This document shows positions 15,887 through 24,787 of a stretch of 64,000 nt of DNA, one piece after another. The DNA lies in assembly GCA_040772905.1 (NCBI GenBank), contig JAXGXJ010000004.1, positions 248,001-312,000 on the forward strand, in the 5' to 3' direction. Position 1 is the first letter of the stretch, and every line of letters starts with the position of its first letter. The translations under genes and the position numbers were made by a program. The DNA is from JAXGXJ01 sp040772905. GTDB taxonomy: Bacteria; Actinomycetota; Thermoleophilia; RBG-16-64-13. The notes below the pieces were generated by a model. That model was not told where the DNA came from, ran no database searches, and was given only the letters and a program-made list of their open reading frames with translations.

Positions 15887-17989
15887 ATGAATCAGCCCGC
15901 AGAGCCCAGCCCAACCTCCAACGGCCCCTCTCTCGGCCGCTACGGATTCATCCTCCCGCGTGGTGACTTGGCCGCCGACGAGCAGCACGCCGCCCGAATC
16001 GCCGACACCGTCGGCTATCCGGTGGCGCTCAAGGTGGTCTCATCCGACATATTGCACAAGACGGACATGGGTGGCGTGGAACTCGACCTGGGCTCGGCCG
16101 ACGAGGTGCGCGCCGCCTACCAGCGCATCAGCGAGTCGGTGAGATCCCATGCCCCCGGTGCACGTGTGGACGGCGTGCAGGTGGAGGAGATGGTGCACGG
16201 CGGCGTCGAGGTGATAATCGGGCTGAAGAACGACGCCCAGTTCGGGCCGGTCATCGTCTTCGGGCTGGGCGGCATATTCACCGAATTGCTGGACGACGTG
16301 AGCCTGCGCGTGCTGCCCATCGACGAGACCGACGCGCGTGAGATGCTGAGCGAGATCCGAGGCGCCAGGATCCTTGAGGGCTATCGGGGTCGACCCGGCG
16401 TGAGCCAAGACATGCTCGTGCGACTTCTCCTGCAGGCGGGTGCTCTGGCCGCTGACCTGGGCGACAGCCTGGGCTCGGTCGATCTCAACCCTGTTGCCGT
16501 GTGGCAGGATGAGCATCGGGTACTCGACTTCAAGCTCTCTCCGGCGGAAAGTACGGGGAGGACCAAGCCCCGCGATGCCGATATCCGCCATCTGGAGACG
16601 TTCTTCAAAGCCCGATCGGTGGCTGTCATCGGGGCTTCGGCCACCCCGGGCAAGATCGGCTACGCCGTGTTGGAGAGTCTGGCCAAGTGCCAGTACGACG
16701 GGCACGTGCTCCCGGTGAACCCGGGACGCGATTCCATCCTTGGCCTGCCCGCATACCCGTCGTTGAGCGCCATCCCCGAGCGGGTGGAGCTGGTGGTGTG
16801 CACTGTCGATCTGGCCCTGGTACCCGACCTCATGCGGGAATGCGCGACTCTGCACATCCACAACCTGGTGGTGGTCTCGGGGGGCGGCAAGGAACTGGGT
16901 GGGGAGAGAGCCGCCGTCGAAGCCGAGGTGCGACGCCTGGCCCGCGAGCTCGACGTGCGCGTGGTGGGACCGAATTGCATAGGCGTCTTCGACGGCCGCA
17001 CCCGCTTGGACACCTTCTTCCAGCCCCAGGAGCGGATGATCCGTCCACCGGCCGGACCCGTGGCTATGATGAGCCAGTCGGGCACCGTGGGCATCGCGTT
17101 CATGGAGGACATGGCCACGGTGGGCATGAGCAGCTTCGTGAGCTACGGCAACCGGGCCGACGTGGACGAGGCTGACCTGCTCACCTACCTGGCGGATGAC
17201 CCCGACACCAGGGTGATCGCCCTCTACGTGGAGGGCTTCGAGAACGGGCGCGGCTTCCTTGAAGCCGCGCGTCGCACCGCCGCCCGTAAGCCCGTGGTGA
17301 TCTTCAAGTCGGGGCGTACAGCCGCCGCCGGCAAAGCGGCCCTCACGCACACGGGCTTCCTGGCCGGCTCCTACAAGGTAGCTGAGGCCGCCTTCCGCCA
17401 GGCCGGACTCATCGCGGTGGACAGCTACGAGGAACTGGTGGCCGTGAGCAAAGCCTTGGCTATGCAGCCGGCGGCCGCGGGAGCGCGTGTGGCGATGATC
17501 GGCAACGGCATCGGCACCACCGTGCAGGCGCTCGACATCCTGTCCCAGTACGATCTGCGTCTGGCCACGCTGTCGCCGGACACGCTCCGCGGGCTGACCG
17601 AAGTCTACCCCTCGTTCTACGTCGTCCAGAACCCCCTGGACGTCACAGGCTCGGGCAGCAGCACCGACTACGACATCGGCATCCAGGCGCTGCTCGCCGA
17701 CCCCGGCGTGGACATCGTCATGCCCTGGATGGTGTTCCAGGACGTTCCCCTCGACGACGACATCCCCGAGAAGCTGGGCCGGCTGAGCCGCGAGGCGGAC
17801 AAACCCATCGTCTGCGGAGCTACCGGCGGCGCGTTCACCGCCCGCATGTCGGCGCGCATAGAGGCCCAGGGGGTGCCTGTGTTCGCGTCGGTGCGCGATT
17901 GGGTGGCTGCCGCGCGGGGCCTGGCCCTGGCGAGGAGAATCGGTCTCGGGCCGGCCAAGGAGGTCGATGAGGCGCGGCCTCAGCAGTAG
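15887..17989 (+). CDS. Acyl-CoA/acetyl-CoA synthetase (ADP-forming), ATP-grasp domain first
   Basis: The enzyme interconverts acyl-CoA + ADP + Pi with acid + CoA + ATP, and so can conserve energy from acyl-CoA in anaerobes. Residues about 10-225 are an ATP-grasp domain (VALKVVSSDILHKTDMGGVEL). From about 240 comes the CoA-binding Rossmann domain (SVAVIGASATPGKIGYAVL) and the succinyl-CoA-ligase-like domains; His488 in LTHTGFLAGS is the expected phosphohistidine. Thus the beta-type domain precedes the alpha-type, in one 700-residue chain. It sits between two MFS transporters and its 3' end overlaps the convergent EthD-like gene by 10 nt. An AGGAG lies rather far upstream of the ATG. The acid substrate is unknown. 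Confidence 0.92.
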   Translation: MNQPAEPSPTSNGPSLGRYGFILPRGDLAADEQHAARIADTVGYPVALKVVSSDILHKTDMGGVELDLGSADEVRAAYQRISESVRSHAPGARVDGVQVEEMVHGGVEVIIGLKNDAQFGPVIVFGLGGIFTELLDDVSLRVLPIDETDAREMLSEIRGARILEGYRGRPGVSQDMLVRLLLQAGALAADLGDSLGSVDLNPVAVWQDEHRVLDFKLSPAESTGRTKPRDADIRHLETFFKARSVAVIGASATPGKIGYAVLESLAKCQYDGHVLPVNPGRDSILGLPAYPSLSAIPERVELVVCTVDLALVPDLMRECATLHIHNLVVVSGGGKELGGERAAVEAEVRRLARELDVRVVGPNCIGVFDGRTRLDTFFQPQERMIRPPAGPVAMMSQSGTVGIAFMEDMATVGMSSFVSYGNRADVDEADLLTYLADDPDTRVIALYVEGFENGRGFLEAARRTAARKPVVIFKSGRTAAAGKAALTHTGFLAGSYKVAEAAFRQAGLIAVDSYEELVAVSKALAMQPAAAGARVAMIGNGIGTTVQALDILSQYDLRLATLSPDTLRGLTEVYPSFYVVQNPLDVTGSGSSTDYDIGIQALLADPGVDIVMPWMVFQDVPLDDDIPEKLGRLSREADKPIVCGATGGAFTARMSARIEAQGVPVFASVRDWVAAARGLALARRIGLGPAKEVDEARPQQ

Positions 17990-18765
17990 AGCGAGGTTGC
18001 CTCTTTCGTGAAGTCGGCGTCGGGCTTCTCCAGGATGAAGGTGGAGATGAACTCGCTGCCGGGGATCAGAAAGGGAAAGCTGTCACGGGTGGCCCAGACC
18101 GGCGGCGTGAGCGCCGGCAGGTGGCGCGAGATACCATCGACCCAACCCTTGTTGTTCTCGAACCACATTTCCGACAGACGATGCCACTGCCTGTGGAAGA
18201 GGTCGTCATGCTGGACGAAGTCGTCAGCCTGAGCCAGAGGCCGGTCCTGGACGTAGGCTTTGTGGCTGAAGAAGCGGGTGAGGCCGGGGATCTCGCAAAG
18301 CTGGGGCGCATGCACGTTCACGTACCAGTCGTCACCGTCGGCAGGCGACACCCCGTCCGGATAACGGAAGGCGATGAGCCAGCGCAAGATGGTGTGATCA
18401 TCGAAGCGGACACCGGCGCCCAGGAAATCCTCGGTGGGCTCGGCGGGCACGTTGACGATGATGGCGTCCATATGGCCCGGCTGCCGCGTCATGGACAACA
18501 GACCCTTCGTGCCCCGTCTGACGCTGTTGTCGAGTACCCAGTTCTCGTGCACTCGGTAGTTGAAGTAGCCGAAAGCTTCGGCGCCCGGCGGCGCCGGGAC
18601 GCAACGGTAGAGAAGGTAGCGGACCATCCACGGTGTCTGCGTGAGCACCTCGGGCACGTGGTAGCGCCGGAACCAACGCTCCAAGGCCGGGCGGTCGTTC
18701 TCATCTTTCAGGTCGTGGATGATGACGAGTTTCGACATCTCCAGCGGCCGGATCGCGTCGACCAT
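17980..18765 (-). CDS. Tandem EthD-like (dimeric alpha-beta barrel) protein
   Basis: The 261-residue protein appears to hold two ferredoxin-like modules. Each has the pattern of a short strand, then a His/Pro-bearing helix: RPALERWFRRYHVPEVL near residue 25 and YVNVHAPQLCEIPGL near residue 150, each followed by strands containing RY or RFF. This is the arrangement of EthD/dabb proteins, some of which act in ring or polyketide chemistry and some as haem or substrate chaperones. The ATG at 18765 has a GGAGAAGG site. The ferredoxin gene lies just upstream on the same strand. Function is unknown. Confidence 0.6.
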   Translation of the reverse strand: MVDAIRPLEMSKLVIIHDLKDENDRPALERWFRRYHVPEVLTQTPWMVRYLLYRCVPAPPGAEAFGYFNYRVHENWVLDNSVRRGTKGLLSMTRQPGHMDAIIVNVPAEPTEDFLGAGVRFDDHTILRWLIAFRYPDGVSPADGDDWYVNVHAPQLCEIPGLTRFFSHKAYVQDRPLAQADDFVQHDDLFHRQWHRLSEMWFENNKGWVDGISRHLPALTPPVWATRDSFPFLIPGSEFISTFILEKPDADFTKEATSLYC

Positions 18766-18789
18766 GGCCCTTCTCCTCTCGGCGCTCCG

Positions 18790-19002
18790 TCAGCGATAGA
18801 CGGTGATGGCGGCGTCCGGGCACATGAGGGCACAGCGGGCGCAACCGGTGCACTCGCCCGACTCCACGGCACAGGTCATCTCAACAGGGTGATACCCCAG
18901 TTGATTGAGTTCACTGGAGAGCCGAAGAACGTCCTTGGAGCAGAAGGCGATGCACAGACCGCAGCCCTTGCAGGTGTCTCTCTCGACCACAACATGCCCC
19001 AT
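18790..19002 (-). CDS. Two-cluster [4Fe-4S] ferredoxin
   Basis: The 70-residue protein has two classic motifs, CKGCGLCIAFC and CTGCARCALMCP, separated by about 25 residues, which is the spacing of the delta (PorD/KorD/VorD-like) ferredoxin subunit of 2-oxoacid:ferredoxin oxidoreductases. No oxidoreductase alpha, beta or gamma gene is nearby, so it is either a free electron carrier or the remainder of such a complex. GGAGAAG precedes its ATG. It lies 24 nt upstream of the EthD-like gene. Confidence 0.9.
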   Translation of the reverse strand: MGHVVVERDTCKGCGLCIAFCSKDVLRLSSELNQLGYHPVEMTCAVESGECTGCARCALMCPDAAITVYR

Positions 19003-19142
19003 CGCTTCTTCTCCTACCTGGGTACAGCCCTCGGCCTGAGGGCCTGGATATGCAGCACGTTCCGAAAACGGGGTTTCATGTTACCTCAAACAGCGCACCG
19101 CCAGCTACAATATGGCCCGAGGGGTGATGCTGGAAGTAGGAG

Positions 19143-20438
19143 ATGAGAGTGAAGCAGAGCCCCACCTATCGTTGGGTCGTGCTGGCCATGGCGTTCCTGG
19201 GAGTGTTCGGCGCCATCGGTTTCGGTCGCTTCGGCTACAGCGCCATCCTGCCGCCCATGCAGGAAGCACTCGGTCTCACCAGCGCCGCGGCAGGCTCACT
19301 GTCCTCCTGGAACCTCATCGGATACACCATCATGGCGGCCGTCGGCGGTGTGCTGGCGTCGCGCATCGGTCCACGCAAGGTCCTCACCATCGGCATGGTC
19401 CTCTCCGCCGCGGGCATGCTTGTCGCCGGCGTCTCCACCGGGTTGGGCACGGCCTCGGTCGGTCGGCTGGTGACAGGGATGGGCAACGGCATGATCTTGG
19501 TCCCAGCCATCGCCCTCATGCCGGCGTGGTTCCCGCTCAAGCGGGTCGGATTCGCCTCCACCATGGTGCCTACGGGTTCGGCGCTGGCCATGACCCTGGC
19601 TGGTCCGCTGGTACCGCGACTGGTCGCAGCCGGAGGCGATTCTGGGTGGCGGCTGACCTGGTACACGTTCGCCGGTGCAGCCATGTTCTTGGCCATCCTC
19701 AACTACGCGCTTCAGCGCGACCGGCCCCGCTCCCCCGTGAAGGGTCATGGAGCCCTGTATGGACGCCGGGCTTTCGACCGCCACAACCATCCGGCCACCA
19801 CCGGCGCCGAGCTGCTGAGCATCTTCCGCTCCGGCTACGCGTGGTTTCTGGGCTTCATCTACTTCTTGTACGGAGTGGGCTTCTCCATCTACTTCACCTT
19901 CTTCCAGAAGCGGCTCACCACCGACGTGGGCTACAGTCCCGAGACAGCGGGGACTCTCTTCCTCGTCATGGGTGCGGCCGGGCTGCTGGGAGGCCTGCTG
20001 TTCGGGGCGGTCTCCGACCGCATCGGTAGACGGTGGACGTTGGCCATCGCCATGCTCATGGCGGGCATCGCCAGCCTCCTCTTCGCCTGGGCGCCCCACG
20101 TGGTGGTGATAGGCCTCTCCGCAGCCTTGCTGGGCTCGACGGGCCTCAGTCTGCCCGGCCTCTACGGTGCAGCATGCGGCGACCGCTTCGGCGCGGCCCT
20201 GGCGGCGGCCTCGTTGGGCTTCATCACCGTCCTGGTGGGTGTGGGCCAGAGTGTCGGGCCCTACGTGGCCGGCCTCCTGGCTGATGCCTTCGGTTCGCTG
20301 ACGCCGGCCTTCTTCGTCTCAGGCGCGGTCTTCGTCATAGGGGCTCTCGGCAGTCTGCTCCTGCCCGAGATCAGGCCGGGACATCACGCCAGCCAGCAAG
20401 AGGCGCGACCCGATGTAGTCGGCGCCTCCGCTGACTGA
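19143..20438 (+). CDS. Major facilitator superfamily transporter (paralog of 14551-15849)
   Basis: This 431-residue twelve-helix transporter shares the same sequence blocks as the gene at 14551: FGRFGYSAILPPMQEALG at the N-terminus, SRIGPRKVL in loop 2-3, YFTFFQKRLTTD in the middle and GAVSDRIGRRWTLA in loop 8-9. The central loop is longer (about residues 195-225). Given its position beside the molybdoenzyme operon, to which it is convergent (10 nt between stops), it may carry an aromatic or carboxylic acid substrate, but this is inference. GTAGGAG-like bases precede the ATG. Confidence 0.9.
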   Translation: MRVKQSPTYRWVVLAMAFLGVFGAIGFGRFGYSAILPPMQEALGLTSAAAGSLSSWNLIGYTIMAAVGGVLASRIGPRKVLTIGMVLSAAGMLVAGVSTGLGTASVGRLVTGMGNGMILVPAIALMPAWFPLKRVGFASTMVPTGSALAMTLAGPLVPRLVAAGGDSGWRLTWYTFAGAAMFLAILNYALQRDRPRSPVKGHGALYGRRAFDRHNHPATTGAELLSIFRSGYAWFLGFIYFLYGVGFSIYFTFFQKRLTTDVGYSPETAGTLFLVMGAAGLLGGLLFGAVSDRIGRRWTLAIAMLMAGIASLLFAWAPHVVVIGLSAALLGSTGLSLPGLYGAACGDRFGAALAAASLGFITVLVGVGQSVGPYVAGLLADAFGSLTPAFFVSGAVFVIGALGSLLLPEIRPGHHASQQEARPDVVGASAD

Positions 20439-20448
20439 AGCGCGGCGA

Positions 20449-21273
20449 TCACTCCAGCGGCACGTCCCCCAGGTTGAGGTCGGCGGCTGTGGTGTCGAGT
20501 CCGCTGAACTGCACCTTCTTGCCCTCTGAGGCCAGTTCCAGGTCGTAGATGCCGTCGCTGATGCCTTCGAACCAGAAGTCTCCGTAGGCGTCGGTCTGGA
20601 CCGTGCAGGTCTCCCCGCTTTCCGTGTCCTTGAGAGTGGCGGTGGCGCCGATGACCACCTCTTCCTCTATGGGGTCGTAGAGCGTGCCGGCGATGAACTT
20701 CTTGGGCAGGTTCTTGTAGTAGACCCGGGGCTGGGTCTGGTCGCTCAGCTGCGGCATCCAGAACTCAGCGTCCTTGATGAGTTCCTGGGCCTCGTCCTCG
20801 TCCATGAACTTAAGGGCCAGGGTGGGGCAGGCATCCACGCAGCGCGGTTCTTTCCAGCCGCTGTCTATGAGGTGCGCACACCCGGTGCACTTCTGGGCGA
20901 TGTTGAGGTCCTCATTGAAGAAGATGGTGTCGTAGGGACAGGCATCCATGCAGTTGCGGCATCCCGTGCACTTCTCGGGATCGATGATGACCAGGCCGTC
21001 ATCGCGTTTGTAGATGGCACCCTCTATGGGACAGGACTCGATGCAGGGGGCCTGGTCGCAGTGCATGCACAGGTGAGGACGGTAGGCCACCTTCACCTTG
21101 GGCACCGTGCCTCTGACTTTCTCCGTGAGCTTCAGCCAGAACTGGCCGATCTCGGGCTGGGGTTTGGCGATGGGGGTCCAGTCGTTACCCACGTGCTCGT
21201 CTTTGCAGGCGAACTGGCAGGTGTAGCAGCCGTTGCAGATCGACAGATCGACCACGAATACCTTCTTGGCCAT
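20449..21273 (-). CDS. Four-cluster ferredoxin small subunit with C-terminal transthyretin-like domain (transhydroxylase/DmsB family)
   Basis: This is the electron-transfer partner of the 881-residue Mo protein encoded just upstream (2-nt gap, GGAGGGGAG site). Residues 1-150 carry sixteen Cys in four groups (13/16/19/23, 69/72/77/81, 102/105/108/112, 129/132/145/149), enough for four [4Fe-4S] clusters. Residues about 190-274 form a carboxypeptidase-regulatory/transthyretin-like beta domain (ATLKDTESGE..DAYGDFWFEGI), as in the AthS subunit of pyrogallol transhydroxylase, which however has three clusters. There is no signal peptide or membrane segment. The extra cluster ligands imply a more complete electron wire than in AthS. 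Confidence 0.88.
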   Translation of the reverse strand: MAKKVFVVDLSICNGCYTCQFACKDEHVGNDWTPIAKPQPEIGQFWLKLTEKVRGTVPKVKVAYRPHLCMHCDQAPCIESCPIEGAIYKRDDGLVIIDPEKCTGCRNCMDACPYDTIFFNEDLNIAQKCTGCAHLIDSGWKEPRCVDACPTLALKFMDEDEAQELIKDAEFWMPQLSDQTQPRVYYKNLPKKFIAGTLYDPIEEEVVIGATATLKDTESGETCTVQTDAYGDFWFEGISDGIYDLELASEGKKVQFSGLDTTAADLNLGDVPLE

Positions 21274-21275
21274 GG

Positions 21276-23921
21276 CTATCTCCCCTCCACCCAGCCGTTG
21301 AAGTGCAGACCGGATGCGTAGTCGTAGTCGCGCTCGAAGGCGTCGGGATACTCACGCCGCCATTCGTCCATCTGCTGCATGCTCACACGCTCGACCTCGA
21401 CCAAGAAGGCTGTGGTCGCCTGGCCGGCCGCGTGACGTGAGGTGAGACCCTCGGGGGTGATGGTGTTGATGGCACCACCGCGATCGAGCTTGCCCGGGAT
21501 GATGTAGTCGGTGCGGGCACCGTGGTCGATGGAGACCGCGCCCGGCATGACCCGCTCGAACACCAAAGCGCCGCACAGCACGCTCCCACGTTCGTTGTAC
21601 ACCCGGACGATGTCACCGTCCTTGATGCCGCGGGCCTCAGCGTCTTTGGTGTTGATCCAGCAGGGCTCGTAGAGGTAGCCGTCGAAGCCGCGCACCTTTC
21701 CGGTCCTGGCTTCCTTGCTCCAGGGGATATCATCCGCCTGGGCGTGTACACGCCACCTGCCGTGGTTGGAAAGCACCAGCAGCGGGTAGGCCTGCGCCCT
21801 CTTGCTGGAGATGCGCTCGTCGTGGGTGATGCCCTTCTCGATCCACTTGGGATACGGCGGCCGCTCCTCGTCGTGCGGGAAAGCCTTGTCCAAGCTCTCG
21901 GAATAGAACTCCAGCTTGCCCGTGGGCGTGGGTAGCGGGTTCGCCTCCGGATCCTTGTAGAAGTTGTACAGACCCGCGGGCCACTTCTCCCAATCAGGTG
22001 CGACCGGGATGACGAAGTAGTCCTTCTCTTCAAACTCCTCCCAGGGCACGATCTTGTCGAACTTCATGCCCACGTAGGTCTCGTGGATAAGATCCTGCAC
22101 GGTGAAGCCTTCGGTGACAGCCTGTTCCATGCCCAACTTCTTGGCCACTTCCACGATGGCTTCGTAGTCACTCTTCGACTCACCCACAGGCTCGACGGCC
22201 TTCTTCATATAGAGGACGCTCTGGAAGCTGTCGCCGTCGCGCAGGCACGGCGAGATGTCGTCAACCTCGAGCGTGGTGTTGGTGGGCAGCACGATGTCGG
22301 CGAAGATACAGTCGTTCTCCAGCCAGGGATGCTGCGCCACGATGCACTCGATCTTGGGATCGCGCGAGGTGAGCGCGATATCGTTGCCGCAGTTCCAGCA
22401 GGTCTGACGGCAGGGGGTGTCGGTCCACATCATGTGGATCTCGGTGCCACCCTCTTCTTTGGGGATGGGGTAGGTGTACTTCTGATACTGGTTGGAGGTC
22501 TCCTCCTCGTGACCGCCCGTGCCCCAGAAGTCCACGGTGCCCTTCTTGATGGCCTCTTCGATGAGGGTCTTGGGGATCATCTGCTTGCCCCACGCCGTGG
22601 GAGTGCCACGGTGGGGTTTGAGCAGACGCTCGCCGGCCGGAGTGCCGACCAGGTTCTCGAACGTACCCATGTGGTCCTTGCCACCGGCGATGATGTTCTT
22701 GGGCATGCCGGTGTAGGCGATCTGGGCTTGATGGACGCCGGGTTTGCCAAGGCCCTGCATGCCCAGGATCACGCACTCCAGGCGGGCAGGCTCATGGGCG
22801 TAGGGACCACGGGCCATGCCGCCGGCGAAGTAGTGGCCGATGGTCACCGTCTTCTGAGCCCAGTCACGCGCCAGGGCCTTGATGGTCCAGGTGGGGACGC
22901 CGCACTTGGCCGAGGCCCACTTGGGCGTCTTGGGGATGCCGTCCTCCTCGCCCAAGACATAAGCCTTGATCTTGTCGAAGCCCACGGTGTGGGTCTCGAC
23001 GTACTCCTTGTCGTAGGTGCCCTCGGTGATCCACATGTAGATGACGGCCAACTGAAGAGCCGCGTCGGTGTTGGGCAGCACCGGGATCCACTTGTCGGCG
23101 TGGATGCAGGCCGAATAGTTGAGGTCGGGACAGATGTAGATCTGCTTGATGCCCACCTCGCTCCAGAAGTACAGCAGCCGGCTGGCCAGCTGTCCCCGGA
23201 AGCCCCAGTGCGTGGTCTCGGGGTCGCCGCCCCAAACCACCACCATGTCTGAGTTCTCGCTGATGTCCTTCACCACGTTGTCGGCCGGCGCCATCATGCC
23301 GATGAAGCCCTTGCCCCACACATGCTTGGAACCCCAATACCAGCCTTCCCAGCTGTCGGGGTTACGCACCTGCTGAGTGAAGCCACCCATCTTGTCGAAC
23401 AGCAGGGTGGAGCAGCCATGCGGCGCGTGGACCATCTTGCACTCACCGTGGCCGTCGCCCTGCACCAGGATGGCCAACGGTCCGTATTCCTTGTGGATGC
23501 GCTTGATCTCGGCCGCGATGAGGTCGGTGGCCTCGTCCCAGCTGATGCGCACGAACTTGCTCTTGCCCCGGTTCTGCGGGTTGCGTTCGCCGTTGGGATC
23601 CCAGTCTACGCGCTTGAGCGGATACTTCACCCGGTTGGGCGAGTAGGTGCGCTTCTTGTAGGCCAGGCTCCAGGGAGCCGGGGCCGACTTGTGGAGCGGC
23701 TCGAACGTCTTGCCGTTCCTGGTGATCTTCCATGGATTGAAGCTCTGGAAATCGTACTTCTCTCCCCAGTGCAGCGGACGGATGCGGATGACCTTGCCAT
23801 CCTTCACGTCCACCGCGCAGGGCGAAGCGCCGAAGATGCCGCCGCTCAGGCCCAGAGCCTTGACGACGGTCTTGTCGACGTCCGTCCTGGGCTTGGCGGG
23901 CTGGTTCTCGTTGCTTGCCAT
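21276..23921 (-). CDS. Molybdopterin oxidoreductase large subunit, pyrogallol transhydroxylase-like, type A
   Basis: The 881-residue protein belongs to the DMSO reductase superfamily (two bis-MGD-binding regions, C-terminal aspartate-decarboxylase-like domain with SNHGRWRVHAQ). It lacks the N-terminal four-Cys FeS motif and any Tat signal, so it is cytoplasmic. The Mo-site segment NPDSWEGWYWG gives Asp189-Ser190, matching Asp174-Ser175 of the Pelobacter transhydroxylase. Upstream of it, type A has GDGHGE (residues 155-160) where type B has SHHxWG. The DPNGERNPQNRG block near residue 108 is shared with the type B protein of the same operon. It follows the three-cluster small subunit and precedes the four-cluster one. 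Substrate unknown; a reductive dehydroxylase is as plausible as a transhydroxylase. Confidence 0.85.
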   Translation of the reverse strand: MASNENQPAKPRTDVDKTVVKALGLSGGIFGASPCAVDVKDGKVIRIRPLHWGEKYDFQSFNPWKITRNGKTFEPLHKSAPAPWSLAYKKRTYSPNRVKYPLKRVDWDPNGERNPQNRGKSKFVRISWDEATDLIAAEIKRIHKEYGPLAILVQGDGHGECKMVHAPHGCSTLLFDKMGGFTQQVRNPDSWEGWYWGSKHVWGKGFIGMMAPADNVVKDISENSDMVVVWGGDPETTHWGFRGQLASRLLYFWSEVGIKQIYICPDLNYSACIHADKWIPVLPNTDAALQLAVIYMWITEGTYDKEYVETHTVGFDKIKAYVLGEEDGIPKTPKWASAKCGVPTWTIKALARDWAQKTVTIGHYFAGGMARGPYAHEPARLECVILGMQGLGKPGVHQAQIAYTGMPKNIIAGGKDHMGTFENLVGTPAGERLLKPHRGTPTAWGKQMIPKTLIEEAIKKGTVDFWGTGGHEEETSNQYQKYTYPIPKEEGGTEIHMMWTDTPCRQTCWNCGNDIALTSRDPKIECIVAQHPWLENDCIFADIVLPTNTTLEVDDISPCLRDGDSFQSVLYMKKAVEPVGESKSDYEAIVEVAKKLGMEQAVTEGFTVQDLIHETYVGMKFDKIVPWEEFEEKDYFVIPVAPDWEKWPAGLYNFYKDPEANPLPTPTGKLEFYSESLDKAFPHDEERPPYPKWIEKGITHDERISSKRAQAYPLLVLSNHGRWRVHAQADDIPWSKEARTGKVRGFDGYLYEPCWINTKDAEARGIKDGDIVRVYNERGSVLCGALVFERVMPGAVSIDHGARTDYIIPGKLDRGGAINTITPEGLTSRHAAGQATTAFLVEVERVSMQQMDEWRREYPDAFERDYDYASGLHFNGWVEGR

Positions 23922-23953
23922 CGACTACCCCCTACCTTTCCAAGTCGCCGCCG

Positions 23954-24784
23954 CTACGGCCTCTGGAGGACGATGTCCCCCAGGTAGACCGAGGCATTGG
24001 TCCTCACGTGCAACTGCTGGGCGGCATATCCTTCAGCCGCCACTTTGACCGTGTAATCCTTCGCCGGCGGAAGACCTTCGAACTCGAAATCGCCGAAACC
24101 ATCGGTGAGGACGAGCGTGGTGCTTCCGTCACCCTCGAGCATCACCTCGACGCCGGTGGCGCATTCGTCGGTGTCACCGTAGACCACAGCCCCGGCCACG
24201 AAGTTCTTGGGCAGACCGATGAAGCGCACCTTCTCGTTGAGTCCGAACTCCGGATGGAACGACTCGGCCTTGCCCGAAGTCATGGCCTTAGAGACCGCAC
24301 TCTCGGGATCGTCCAGGTCGCCGAAGATGAGGGCGCCGGTGGGACAGGCCTCCACGCAGCGCGGCTCCTTCCAGCCCTGGTCGAGCAGATGCGCACACAT
24401 AGTGCACTTCTGAGCCACCTGCTGCTCCTCGTTCCAGTAGATGCGGCGGTACGGGCAGCTACTGACCAGGTCTTTCCGGCCCGCCGCTTTCTCGGGGTCG
24501 ACGATCACGATGCCGTCATCGCGACGGTACACCGCCCCCTCACCGGCAGCTAGGCACGGAGCGTCCTCACAGTGCAGACAGGGCACCGCGATGTAGTCCT
24601 GCTTCACTTTGGGATACTGCCCGCGCTCCTTGCCGATGATATGCATCCATTCCTGCCCGGTCATGGGCTGCGGCGCAGAGTAGCCGGGGTGCGCGATGGC
24701 GCAGTACTCGTCCTTGCATACCAGGAAGCAGTTGTAGCAGCCGTTGCAGCGGGTGACGTCTACCACCATTCCGTATCTAGGCAT
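23954..24784 (-). CDS. Three-cluster ferredoxin small subunit, AthS-like
   Basis: The 276-residue protein matches the small subunit of pyrogallol-phloroglucinol transhydroxylase closely in layout. Cys ligands are 13/16/19/23, 69/72/77 plus 110, and 127/130/143/147: twelve in all, for three [4Fe-4S] clusters. The region that forms a fourth cluster in the sister protein at 20449 is replaced by EKAAGRKDLVSSCP and GEGAVYRRDDG, both typical of AthS by my recall. Residues about 195-276 are the transthyretin-like domain (GFGDFEFEGLPP). It lies 3 nt after the type B large subunit, its presumed partner. Confidence 0.9.
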   Translation of the reverse strand: MPRYGMVVDVTRCNGCYNCFLVCKDEYCAIAHPGYSAPQPMTGQEWMHIIGKERGQYPKVKQDYIAVPCLHCEDAPCLAAGEGAVYRRDDGIVIVDPEKAAGRKDLVSSCPYRRIYWNEEQQVAQKCTMCAHLLDQGWKEPRCVEACPTGALIFGDLDDPESAVSKAMTSGKAESFHPEFGLNEKVRFIGLPKNFVAGAVVYGDTDECATGVEVMLEGDGSTTLVLTDGFGDFEFEGLPPAKDYTVKVAAEGYAAQQLHVRTNASVYLGDIVLQRP

Positions 24785-24787
24785 GTG

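Noticed and set aside
18790..19002. Ferredoxin as delta subunit of a 2-oxoacid oxidoreductase operon
   Set aside because: The sequence resembles such subunits, but no catalytic subunit gene lies near, so I call it only a ferredoxin.
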